Assembly (NCBI RefSeq): GCF_017377795.1 | Contig: NZ_JAFRDR010000003.1 | Location: forward strand, 705,948-769,947 | DNA: 64,000 bases | Source of the DNA: Williamsia soli | Lineage (GTDB): Bacteria > Actinomycetota > Actinomycetes > Mycobacteriales > Mycobacteriaceae | Direction: 5' to 3' | Shown: piece by piece, positions 26,484-35,300 of the stretch | How the letters are laid out: each line of letters starts with the position of its first letter | How positions within the stretch are numbered: the first letter of the stretch is position 1 | Program-made: the position numbers and the translations under genes | Notes under the pieces: generated by a model | Database searches by the model: none | What the model was told of the DNA's origin: nothing | Seen by the model: the letters and a program-made list of their open reading frames with translations, nothing else

Positions 26484-26604
26484 GGTTGACCAAGATTCAC
26501 AGGGAGCTTTTATCTCCCGCGGTGTCGATCGTTCGTCATGCGACGTCGATTTTCGGGTCTTCCGAGCGTTAACATTCACGATCGAACCTCAAACGAAGGA
26601 AGTC

Positions 26605-27783
26605 ATGCGGAACGACGTCGTCCTGGGGATCTCCATCGATGCCGGAGAGATCCTGTCGGTGCTCATCGACGGCGCCAGTGGCGAGCTGCTGGCCCAGAAC
26701 CGCATGCCCATCTCGCCGCAGTCCGATCTGATCGCCACCATCGACCGACTGATCCGGTCGGCCCCCGAGACGATCACCTCGGTGGGGATCGCGTGCGCCG
26801 ACCCTTCCACCCAGATCCTGCTGAATCAAGCACGACGAAGCTCCCCCGCCCCGCAGACCGACGAAGAAGACGACGACGACGCCATCCCGGCGTGGCTCTT
26901 GGCCGCCAGCATCACCTCGATCGCCACCGCCGTGGCCGTGGTGGCCGCCCGCCAATTCGCCGGAATGGGCAAGATCCTGGTGGTCAACGTCGACGGCGCC
27001 GGCCACACCGCAGCAGTGCAGCCGATGGTGCTCGTCGACCCGCTGACCGAATCCGTCGTCGACACCGCGACGCTGCCGGCGGGGACACCCCCGGTGCAGG
27101 AGATGGCCGGCGCCAACGCTGTCGCCGACTCGATGTCGAAGATGCCCGGCCGCGGCCGTGACGTCGAGATGATCGCCTCGGCCGGCGCGGGATCGGATAT
27201 CCCCCACCTCGCGAGCACGCTGGGCGCAGCCACCGGCCTGGGAGTTCAGCCCCTTGACCACGGTGAGTTCGCTGTCGCCCATGGCGCAGCTGCGCTCACG
27301 AAGTCGAACGAACCTGCGCCTATGGCCGCGGCGGCCGGCCCGGGTAAGCGGAAGGGCATGCTGCTCGCCGGCGCGGCCGGTCTGGCCGTCTCTGCCGCGT
27401 TGATCGGGGGTTCGGCGTACCTGATCAAGAACGGCGACTCCGAGAGCCCGCGGAACGCCGATGTGGTTGCACCTTTCTCCGTCAGTTCAACCACGGCGAC
27501 CTCCACGAAGACGCCCAGCGCAACATCACCGCGGATCACGTCGCCCAGCCGGGGGCCGTCGACGACGACTACCGTCGAGCCGACGACCACCACCGCGGTG
27601 ACGGTGGACGTCACCCCCGAGACGACCTCGGACCGTCCGGTGCCGATTCGGGTGCCCGGTCGCACGACATCGTCGACTCCGACCACCACGCCGTGGACCT
27701 ACACACCGCCGTCCCGGCCGTCGGTGACCAGGTCGACGTCGACCACCCCACCGCCCTCGCCGTCAGAGGAACCGTCCCGGTAG
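26605..27783 (+). CDS. Membrane protein with actin-fold-like N-terminus and Thr/Ser/Pro-rich outer tail
   Basis: 392 aa from ATG 26605 (cgaagga 5 nt upstream). The opening strands LGISIDAGEILSVLIDGASG resemble the phosphate-1 loop of Hsp70/actin-type proteins and match a family I know from mycobacteria and relatives as a DUF7159-like domain; function unknown. An acidic run (EEDDDDA) near 90 is followed by a hydrophobic stretch (AWLLAASITSIATAVAVVAA). A second one near 250-273 (KGMLLAGAAGLAVSAALIGG) is the likely membrane anchor. The last about 110 residues are a Thr/Ser/Pro-rich stalk (repeats such as TTTTVEPTTTT) suited to O-mannosylation outside the cell. It ends two bases before the first palindromic repeat. 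Confidence 0.65.
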   Translation: MRNDVVLGISIDAGEILSVLIDGASGELLAQNRMPISPQSDLIATIDRLIRSAPETITSVGIACADPSTQILLNQARRSSPAPQTDEEDDDDAIPAWLLAASITSIATAVAVVAARQFAGMGKILVVNVDGAGHTAAVQPMVLVDPLTESVVDTATLPAGTPPVQEMAGANAVADSMSKMPGRGRDVEMIASAGAGSDIPHLASTLGAATGLGVQPLDHGEFAVAHGAAALTKSNEPAPMAAAAGPGKRKGMLLAGAAGLAVSAALIGGSAYLIKNGDSESPRNADVVAPFSVSSTTATSTKTPSATSPRITSPSRGPSTTTTVEPTTTTAVTVDVTPETTSDRPVPIRVPGRTTSSTPTTTPWTYTPPSRPSVTRSTSTTPPPSPSEEPSR

Positions 27784-27785
27784 CT

Positions 27786-27862
27786 CCACCACATTCAGTC
27801 CCGTAAGCGACCGCCGAGGGCTATCTTCCCTCGGCCACCCCTATCCGGACCGAATTCGGTGG
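27786..27862. repeat. 77-bp nested palindromic element, copy 1
   Basis: The outer arms begin ccaccacattc and end gaattcggtgg, with 14 of 18 pairs matching. Inside is a perfect 8-bp stem, GCCGAGGG at 27813-27820 and CCCTCGGC at 27828-27835. A second element of exactly 77 bp with the same layout lies at 28689-28765. It sits between convergent genes (ends at 27783 and 27841) and covers the last codons of the nuclease-like gene. It could work as a bidirectional terminator, but it has no T-run and looks like a REP-type repeat. Confidence 0.8.
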
Positions 27863-28650
27863 CGATCGGAGGATGTGATGGCTCGGATGTCGGCCATCAC
27901 CTCATCCCAGCCGTAGACAACATCGTCGTAGGTGAGCCGCATGGTCAACCACCTGCCCACCAGGGCGTTGCGATCTCTGCGGCGGTCGTTGCGGTAGTTC
28001 TCCAGACTCGTGTGGTGACTGATGCTGTCGCACTCGATCCAAAGACGGCCGATCCGCAGATCCACGTAACCGACCCTGTGGATCGATGGTTGAACGTGAA
28101 CAGTGAAACCTGCTGCCCGCAGTCGCAGCCGCGCAAGCGATTCGGTCCCCGACTGGGAGTTGGGGTCGCACTTGCCCATCAGGTCGAACATCTTCTGCGA
28201 GACCCTGCCCATCTCGGACTGGAGCGCCGGGACCGACAGCCCGAGAGTGTTCATGACCGAGTCGCACACCGCGATCCAATCCTCGGCCGACATGCAGCGG
28301 AACGCGCACCCGAGTGCGATCGGGATCGGGTCGAGGGCGGTGCTCACCGGAACAGGACGGCCCGGACCCTGGCACGAGCGGCTCCGATGTTGCTTGCCGT
28401 GTCTGGTGGTCCGCACGTGCACGCGCTCGTAGCCAACCGGGACCCAGAGCCCATGCTTGCGCAACGCGGATACGCAGCTCAACGCTCCCCCGAGCTGAAC
28501 CGCCTCCACGACAAGAGAATCCGCAGTCGGTAACGCATACCACCCGTTCCGCACGCTGACCAGCAGCCCGCCTGCCAACTGCTTACGCAGTTGCCACCCG
28601 TCCAGGCCGCGCTCCCGAAGCTCGGCCCGGCTGTACACCCCGACATCCAT
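27841..28650 (-). CDS. wHTH (AbiEi antitoxin-like) plus Vsr/DUF559-type nuclease-like protein
   Basis: 269 aa from ATG 28650, no clear ribosome site. Residues about 1-45 (YSRAELRERGLDGWQLRKQLAGG...) are the winged-helix start typical of AbiEi antitoxin-domain proteins, and the middle is the less conserved part of that family. Residues about 165-255 carry a PD-(D/E)xK-like core: a Glu in SGTESLARLRL, then YVDLRIGRLWIECDS with the D...ExD spacing of very-short-patch-repair/DUF559 endonucleases, followed by an Arg-rich helix (NYRNDRRRDRN). Such genes are scattered as singletons in actinobacterial genomes. No AbiEii-type toxin partner is next to it. It is bracketed by two 77-bp palindromic repeats, one overlapping its last seven codons, which suggests it moves as a unit. 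Biochemical role unknown. Confidence 0.7.
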   Translation of the reverse strand: MDVGVYSRAELRERGLDGWQLRKQLAGGLLVSVRNGWYALPTADSLVVEAVQLGGALSCVSALRKHGLWVPVGYERVHVRTTRHGKQHRSRSCQGPGRPVPVSTALDPIPIALGCAFRCMSAEDWIAVCDSVMNTLGLSVPALQSEMGRVSQKMFDLMGKCDPNSQSGTESLARLRLRAAGFTVHVQPSIHRVGYVDLRIGRLWIECDSISHHTSLENYRNDRRRDRNALVGRWLTMRLTYDDVVYGWDEVMADIRAITSSDRHRIRSG

Positions 28651-28688
28651 GGGAATCTGACGCAGCAGAGGCCATCACGGCACCTGTC

Positions 28689-28765
28689 CCACCACATTCG
28701 GCCCCGTACGACGTCACCGAGGGCGATATGCCCTCGGCGCACCCACACGGGGCTGAATCTGGTGG
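28689..28765. repeat. 77-bp nested palindromic element, copy 2
   Basis: Same architecture as copy 1. Outer arms match in 17 of 19 pairs (ccaccacattcggccccgt against acggggctgaatctggtgg), and the inner stem is perfect: CCGAGGGC at 28717-28724 and GCCCTCGG at 28730-28737, with a 5-nt loop. Stem bases that differ from copy 1 often change in pairs, which keeps the fold. It begins 38 bp upstream of the nuclease-like gene and ends directly at the stop of the ABC permease gene (28766). Confidence 0.8.
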
Positions 28766-29608
28766 TCAGAGGCGACGCAAGGCCCGCGACGCCAGCGGAA
28801 CTGTCACCACCAGCAGCGCGCAGATGCTGATCAGCGAGTAGAGCTGGGGATTTTCCGACGCCCAGGTCACGGGATTCGGCAGTAGCGGGTTCACCGTCAC
28901 CGGGTTCCCGAAGCACTCTCGAAGACTCTGCGCGACAGCGGTCACCGGGTTCCAATTCGCGACAGCGCGCAGCGGACCCGGCAGCGTGGCGGCCGGGATG
29001 AACGCCGACGAGATGAACGTCAGCGGAAAGAGCACGGTCAGGAGCAGGCTCTGCGCCGCCTCTGCGGACCCTGCCAGCAACCCCACCACCGCCCCCACCC
29101 ACGAGAGCGCGAATCCGAACAACAGCGCGATCGCATAGCCGGTGAGTGCCTCGCCGAAGCTGGTGTCGATGCGCCACCCGATCGCGAGCCCGGCCAGAGA
29201 CATCACGATCAGCCCCACCACGTTGACCGTGATGTCCGACACCGACCGGCCGACCACGAAGGCCAGCCGGGACATGGGCAGCGCCCGGAACCGGTCGACC
29301 ATGCCGCTCTTGATGTCGGTGGCAAGCCCGAGTGCGGTGAAGCCTGCATTGAAGGCGACGGTCTGCGTCATGATGCCGCCGATCAGGAACTCCCGATAGC
29401 GGTCACCCCCGAGAGCCTCGCCGAAGACGTACGAGAACAGCAGCACGAACATGAGCGGCTGCAACACGACACCGAGGATCATCTGCCAGTTACGCAGGAT
29501 TGTTCGGATGTTCCTGAGCGCCACCACTTCGCAATCGACCAGGAAGGTTCCGGCGTTCCGTGGCCGCGGGCCAACGATCGGTTCCGCCACGGCGAGTGTG
29601 TCAGCCAC
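28766..29608 (-). CDS. ABC-2 type transporter permease (DrrB-like)
   Basis: 280 aa from GTG 29608, with an agggag site about 8 nt upstream; the start overlaps the end of the ATPase gene by 8 bp. It has six membrane helices in the ABC-2 pattern, with the conserved stretch FRALPMSRLAFVVGRSVSDI between helices 2 and 3 and FPLTFISSAFIP late in the protein. Both are hallmarks of daunorubicin-resistance-type exporters (DrrB). With the ATPase it should form an exporter of an amphipathic product. As the last gene of the NRPS operon it is the best candidate to export the NRPS product or its lipid-linked form. A palindromic repeat abuts its stop and may end the transcript. Confidence 0.85.
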   Translation of the reverse strand: MADTLAVAEPIVGPRPRNAGTFLVDCEVVALRNIRTILRNWQMILGVVLQPLMFVLLFSYVFGEALGGDRYREFLIGGIMTQTVAFNAGFTALGLATDIKSGMVDRFRALPMSRLAFVVGRSVSDITVNVVGLIVMSLAGLAIGWRIDTSFGEALTGYAIALLFGFALSWVGAVVGLLAGSAEAAQSLLLTVLFPLTFISSAFIPAATLPGPLRAVANWNPVTAVAQSLRECFGNPVTVNPLLPNPVTWASENPQLYSLISICALLVVTVPLASRALRRL

Positions 29609-30548
29609 GGGGTGCGCTCCCTGCCAGGGACACGAAGACGTCGTCGAGGGTCGGTTCGGAGACACTCGAGTCAGCGACCTCGATACCCGTTCTGGCGAGT
29701 ACGCCGATGGCGTGGGTCAGACTGCGACTGGCGTCGTGCGTCGAATAGGTGATCACTGAGCCGTCGACGTCAACGGCGTGCACACCGTCCATCCGGCCGA
29801 TCACCTCGGAGGCGGATCTCGCGTCGCCCGCGCGGGTCAGCTGCAGGCGCACCTGCGCTGTGCGGAGTGTCGACTTCAGTTCCGCGGGAGTGCCGCGCGC
29901 GACCACGTCACCGCCGACGATGACGGTCACCGCGTCCGCGAGTTGATCGGCCTCTTCGAGGTATTGGGTGGTCAGCAGAACACTTGTCCCCTCGTACACC
30001 AAAGCTTTGATCTCCGACCACAATTCGGTTCTGCTGATGGGATCGAGACTTGCGGTCGGCTCGTCGAGCAGCAGTACCGGCGGCCTGATGATGATGGCGC
30101 CCGCCAGATCGATCCGGCGTCGCATCCCGCCCGAGTAGGTGGCGACTCGGCGTTTGCCCGCCGTGGCGAGATTGAACTGCTCCAACAACTCTCGCGACCT
30201 CCGGGTGGCCTGTGTGCGCCCCAGACCCGACAGTCTCCCGATCATCACCAGGTTCTCGTGTCCGGTCAGGTTGTCGTCGACGACGGCATGTTGTCCCGAC
30301 AGTCCGATGAGACTGCGCACCTGGTGTGAATGCGTCCGAGCGTCGATCCCGTTGATGTGTACCGAACCCGACGTCGGCGACAAGAGGGTGGCGATGATCC
30401 TGACGGTGGTGGTCTTGCCCGCACCGTTGGGGCCCAGCAGTCCCATCACGGTGCCGGCCGGGACCACCAGGTCGATCCCCTTCAGCGCGTCGACACCGCG
30501 GTAGCTCATCCGCAGGTCTGCGACCTCGATTGCGTGGGCGTCATTCAC
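29601..30548 (-). CDS. ABC transporter ATP-binding protein (DrrA-like)
   Basis: 315 aa from GTG 30548, overlapping the DUF4012 gene by 8 bp. All ABC motifs are present: Walker A GPNGAGKTTTV near 39-49, Q-loop around SGQHAVVDD, signature YSGGMRRR, Walker B LLLDEPTASLD and the H-loop region (LLTTQYLEEADQL, with Gln where many ABC proteins have His, as is common in DrrA-type ATPases). The C-terminal about 80 residues match the extra domain of DrrA proteins ending in EPTLDDVFVSLAG. It powers the DrrB-like permease encoded next. In mycobacteria DrrABC exports PDIM lipids; a lipid-like or lipopeptide substrate is therefore plausible here, as inference. Confidence 0.9.
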   Translation of the reverse strand: MNDAHAIEVADLRMSYRGVDALKGIDLVVPAGTVMGLLGPNGAGKTTTVRIIATLLSPTSGSVHINGIDARTHSHQVRSLIGLSGQHAVVDDNLTGHENLVMIGRLSGLGRTQATRRSRELLEQFNLATAGKRRVATYSGGMRRRIDLAGAIIIRPPVLLLDEPTASLDPISRTELWSEIKALVYEGTSVLLTTQYLEEADQLADAVTVIVGGDVVARGTPAELKSTLRTAQVRLQLTRAGDARSASEVIGRMDGVHAVDVDGSVITYSTHDASRSLTHAIGVLARTGIEVADSSVSEPTLDDVFVSLAGSAPRG

Positions 30549-32325
30549 AGACAGGGACCTCGACCTTCACTTCCGGATCGTCGACCAGTGGCTGCACCGG
30601 CACGACGGGTTCACCGGGTGAGGTCGGTTCCGTCAGTTGATACGTCACCGTCACCGTCTCACCGGGCGGGATCTGGACCTGGCCGGTGGCGAAGGGATGT
30701 CCGCGTTCGGTGCCGACGGCCATCAACATCGGATCACCGTTCACAGTGGCCGAATCGATGGTCGCGCCCTCGGTTCCATAGAGGGTCACCGCGGAGAAGT
30801 TCGTACCGTTCGGTAGCTGCAGCTGCGGATTACCCAGACTGCCGATCACGTACGGCGGCAGACTCAGGTCGGTCAATGTGTTGGTGAACTTCACCTCGAC
30901 AGTCGACGTCCGGGTGTCGGAATCGCAGCTGCCGGCCTTGTAGGTGATCTCCCGTTCCAGGTAGTAGTCGATCTTGTTGCCCGCCAGGTTTCCGACCACG
31001 ACGTTCGCGTACGGCGCGGGGGTTTCGGCGACCTCGTGCGCGAGACCGGCGTCGGTGAGCAGTTGCTGCTCCTTCTCGTCGGCGCTGTAGACCATCAGTC
31101 GCTGTTCGTGCACCGAACGCCCCAGCGCCTCCAGCACCTTGGACGTGTTCCCGCGCATCGAGGTCAGCGCCGACACCGACTTCTGGGCGATCTCTTGCAA
31201 GTACGCCTTGCGAGCGGTGTTGTTGTTCGCGAACTGCTGGTAGGACGTCGACAGGGTCAGCTCGGTGACATCGTCGCCGGTCACCTTCTGGCCGTTGTCG
31301 AGAGTCACGGGCCCGGTGGCGTCGAGGAGGTAACTGAGCGCGACGGGATCGAGCGCGACCGCACCGTCGAGCTGCGTACCCGACTGCTGTTGCCACATGT
31401 TCATCCAGATCTGCGCCGCGTACGGGAAGTGGGCGCTGATGTTGCTGTTCCGGATGTCGGTGTAGGGACGGCTGTACTTGTAGTTGTAGTCGTACTCTTC
31501 CCCGAGGTCGACAGGGTTTGCCGGCGCATCGATTTCGGCGTTGGTCCCCAGGTCGTCGACGTTCACCCGTCCGTTCTCGGCGCTCACCACCCCGTAGGCA
31601 CCGAGAAGTCCACCCGTGGGGCGGGATTCGGCCGGTGTCTGGAATCCGAAGAAGTAGTTGCGCTCGCCTCCTCCTCCCAGCATCGGAGGCAGCAACTGGG
31701 CAGCGGTGTCGGTACCGCGGATGAACCGCGCGGATTCGGTGAGCTGGTCGAGCAACTTGGTCCGGGCATCGGACACCGTGCCGAACCAGCTTCCGTCCGT
31801 GGACGTCACGTCGGCCTGGATCGCTTCGGCGCGGTCGGCGATGACTGCCAGCTGCGGTTGCGCCTGCGCGAGCGCCGCCGTGTTGATCGTGTTGTCTGCC
31901 GATCGAAGGTTGTCAGGGTTGATGACCCCGGCCAGCTCCGCCGTCGGCGCCAGCACATCCGACGCCAGCGCATCCACCGAATCGGTCATCTCCTGCACCG
32001 ATTGCAGCGGATCGCCGAGCCAGGGGATCGCGGCAGCCGCCGACCACACCGGGTTGTGCGCATCGTCTTTCGCCGACCGGGCGTCGGAGACGGCGGCCTC
32101 CGCTTCGCCGACAGCCTTGTCGGTGTCGCCGTCGAGGAAGGCCCGCTGCGCCGACGAGGCATGCCCGCGGGCCGAATCCAGGGAATCCTTCGCCTTCAAT
32201 CCCAGGTAGCCGAGATACAGGGCCGCCGCGACGAGCAGCACCAACACCACGAAGATCCCGAGCAGCCACCACCGCAGGCGCGACCTTCTTCTCGGGGCGG
32301 GTTCAGGCGTTGCAGCGCTGGTCAA
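30541..32325 (-). CDS. DUF4012 membrane-anchored extracellular protein
   Basis: 594 aa from TTG 32325; the TTGA overlap with the NRPS stop and a caggagaga site just upstream indicate coupled translation. A basic N-terminus (RRRSRLRWW) leads into one membrane helix at about 18-42, so nearly all of the protein is outside. Residues about 45-130 are Ala-rich helices. The DUF4012 core follows, recognised by FGFQTPAESRPTGGLLGAYG (near 226-245) and AENGRVNVDDLG. A beta-rich C-terminal part ends PVCE. DUF4012 proteins usually occur in capsule or exopolysaccharide loci and have no established function; their fold is often compared with LytR-CpsA-Psr enzymes. Linkage between an NRPS and its exporter is unusual. 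A role in surface display or attachment of the NRPS product is my inference. Confidence 0.85.
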   Translation of the reverse strand: MTSAATPEPAPRRRSRLRWWLLGIFVVLVLLVAAALYLGYLGLKAKDSLDSARGHASSAQRAFLDGDTDKAVGEAEAAVSDARSAKDDAHNPVWSAAAAIPWLGDPLQSVQEMTDSVDALASDVLAPTAELAGVINPDNLRSADNTINTAALAQAQPQLAVIADRAEAIQADVTSTDGSWFGTVSDARTKLLDQLTESARFIRGTDTAAQLLPPMLGGGGERNYFFGFQTPAESRPTGGLLGAYGVVSAENGRVNVDDLGTNAEIDAPANPVDLGEEYDYNYKYSRPYTDIRNSNISAHFPYAAQIWMNMWQQQSGTQLDGAVALDPVALSYLLDATGPVTLDNGQKVTGDDVTELTLSTSYQQFANNNTARKAYLQEIAQKSVSALTSMRGNTSKVLEALGRSVHEQRLMVYSADEKEQQLLTDAGLAHEVAETPAPYANVVVGNLAGNKIDYYLEREITYKAGSCDSDTRTSTVEVKFTNTLTDLSLPPYVIGSLGNPQLQLPNGTNFSAVTLYGTEGATIDSATVNGDPMLMAVGTERGHPFATGQVQIPPGETVTVTYQLTEPTSPGEPVVPVQPLVDDPEVKVEVPVCE

Positions 32326-35300
32326 TTCTCTCTCCTGGTGCCATCGGTGATGTCGAGATCTGTGTTGCTGCTCAGGCCGTCCGAGACGGGAGCATCGATG
32401 TGGCCGCCCACCAGGCCGGCGATCGCCGTCATTGCCTCTTCGCTACCCATCGCGTGATGCGCGACCGGCACCCGTTCGAGGTTCATCGTCCCTGTGACCA
32501 GCTGTTCCCATTGAGTGGGGTCCGGATTGTCTTGTGCTGCTATCAAAATCGTTCTCTCCGCCCGGGAAGGACCTGGTTGATAGGCTGCGGCGGCGGTGAT
32601 CGCCTCGACGCAGCGTACCCGGTACTGCTCGAATCTCTCGTGGTCGATGGCTCTGAGCGCCGCCTCCAGCGACGCATCGATGGCGGCGCCGCGGGACGCC
32701 TCGTGATCAAGGCGCGGATCGAGCAGTACGAGTGTGTCGACGACGGCGCCGGAAGCCGTGAGCTGGCGGGTCACCTCGTGTGCGAGGACCGCACCGAGCG
32801 ACCATCCGAGAAGGCGGTAAGGGCCGCTCGGCTGGGTGCTGCGGATCGTCGCCACGTGGTGGGCCGCCAGCTCTTCGATCGTGAGCAGGTGGGGTGCGGC
32901 GGGGTCGTCGAGTCCGGGCATCTGCAGCCCGAGCACCGGGATCGACAGTGTGGCAGCGAGCGGACGGTAGTCGTTCACCAGCCCGCTGATCGGGTGGATG
33001 CACCACAGCGGCGTCCCTGCCCGACCGGCGGAGAGGTCCACGACCGCGCCCAGACCCGCTGCCAGGTCTGCGTATTGATCGAGGACGGCGGCCAACGCGA
33101 CGGGTGTCGTCTGTGCGAACAGGACAGCTGCCGGCACCGGTCGACCCAGACGGGCGGTCAGTGCCGCGGCCGCGGAGGCCAGCAGCAGCGAATTGCCGCC
33201 GACAGCGAAGAAGTCGTCATAGATGCCGAGTTCGTGGTTGCCGACGACGTCGCGGAACACCTCGACCACAGCGGCTTCGGTCGGGGTACGGGGCACGCCG
33301 CCGGCGACGGTCCACACCGGTTCGGGAAGGGCTGCGGTGTCGAGTTTGCCCACCGGCGTGCGTGGGAGCTCCGGGACCAGGACGACGGCGGCCGGCACGA
33401 GGTGATGAGGGAGTTGCGCGACCAGGACGTCCATGAAGCGTTCGGGAACCGAATCGGTGGGATCGGCGGCGATCACGTACGACACCAGTACGGGCCCGGT
33501 GGGACCGGTGCGCAACACGGTGGCCGCGGTACGCGCACCGGCGGCGACGAGTGCGGCATCGACCTCGCCGGGCTCGATCCGCTGGCCACGGATCTTGACC
33601 TGACGGTCGGCTCGACCGAGGTACTCGAGATCGCCACTTTCCAACCGGCGCACCAGGTCTCCGGTACGGTACATCCGCTCACCCCCGGGCGCCGCCACGA
33701 ACCGAGCGGCGGTGAGTGCAGGGTCCCGGCGGTAACCGAGCGCCAACGCCGAGCCGGTGAAGTACAGCTCGCCGACGGCTCCATCCGGAGTCGGACGGAG
33801 ATGCGAATCGAGCACATGGCTGCGCAATCCGGGCACTCCGCGACCGATCACGGCCGCGCTCTCGGGCTGCATCGAACCACGTGCGGTACCGAGAACGGTT
33901 GTCTCCGTAGGTCCGTACAGGTTCGTCAGGCTACGACCATGACTCCACCGCCGGACGAGTTCCGGAGGACATGCCTCGCCGCCGACGAAGAGGGCACGCA
34001 GCGCGGGCAGTGCGGTCTCGTCGAGGGTCGCCAAAACCGAGGGGGTGGCGAATGCCTGCGTGACACCCAATTGTTGCAACTGGTCGGTGAGGGTCCTGCC
34101 GCTGGCGTCGTCGGCGGGGACGACGGCGAGGGTCACCCCGGATGCGAACGCCCACACCATCTCCAGGATCGATGCATCGAAGCTGGGGCTGGCGAGGTGG
34201 GCGACGCGGTCGTCGTCGGTGGCGGAGAACACCGCAGGCTCCACCAGATTGCGCAATCCCCGGTGCGAGACCACGACACCGTTCGGATTTCCCGTGGTAC
34301 CGGAGGTGAACAGCAGGTAGGCGGCATCATCGACGCGCATCGGCGTCCAACCGACAACAGGCGCGTTGTCGTCGGGTGCGGCTACGGGTACCTGGACCCG
34401 GCAGTGGTGGGCCGCGTTCGGCGCCGTCACCGCGACCTGGGCGCCGCTGATCGCGATCATCCGTTCAATGCGTTCGGACGGGTACCGCGGGTCGACGGGG
34501 ACGTACACCGCGCCAAGTCGTGCGATGGCCCAGAATGCAACCACCGATTCCACGCTGCGCGGCAACATCATCGCCACCGGGTCACCCCACTCGACCCCGG
34601 CAGCCTGCAGGTCTGCGGCCACAGCGGCCGACCAGTGGTCGAGTTGCGCGTAGGTGGCGGCGGTGACGCCGTCGTCGACGGCCACCGCGGCGGGGCGCCT
34701 GCGCAGCGAGTCCTGCAGCAGCTCTCCCAAGGTCACCTCGGGTCGACTGGGGACGCGGTGCAAGCGGTCGGCCCGCTCCTCTTCGGTGCGTAGATCGGCC
34801 GCCTCGAGCGACGTGATCTCGTCGGCGACGATCAGTCGCAGGGCCACTTTCCAGCGCAGCGCGAGGGTCTCGATGGCGCGCTTGTCGTAGAGCGCCGTCG
34901 CGTAGGTGAACATCGCGGTGTCGCGGCCGACGGTCACCTGCAGGTCGAACTCCGAGTTCGGGCTCAGTTCGTTCGGTACATGGCCGCCGGGTTCGTCATT
35001 GACCGACAGGGTCACCTGGACGACCGGATGTCTGCCCAGCTCCCGGATCGGATCTTGCTGTGCCACCACCTCATCGAACGGCAGAAGCGCGTGATCGAGC
35101 GCGGCCAGATCGATGTCGCGAACGAGTTCGAGTAGATCGTCGGTCGTCATTCCGGTGTGAAGCGTCGTCCGCAGCGCCACCGTCGAGACGAACATGCCGA
35201 CCATGTCCGCGGTCTCCGGATGCCGCCGCAGCGACACCGGCGTGCCGACCGCGACATCGTCTGTGCCGCACGCAATGGAGAGCGTGAGGGCCACAGCTGC

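Noticed and set aside
27786..27862. Palindromic element as a simple rho-independent terminator
   Set aside because: A hairpin forms, but no T-run follows on either strand, and an equal-length second copy with matching nested design lies elsewhere; it is better described as a repeat that may also end transcripts.
27841..28650. Complete AbiE-type toxin-antitoxin system
   Set aside because: The protein has an AbiEi-like winged helix but carries its own nuclease-like domain, and no AbiEii nucleotidyltransferase gene lies beside it.
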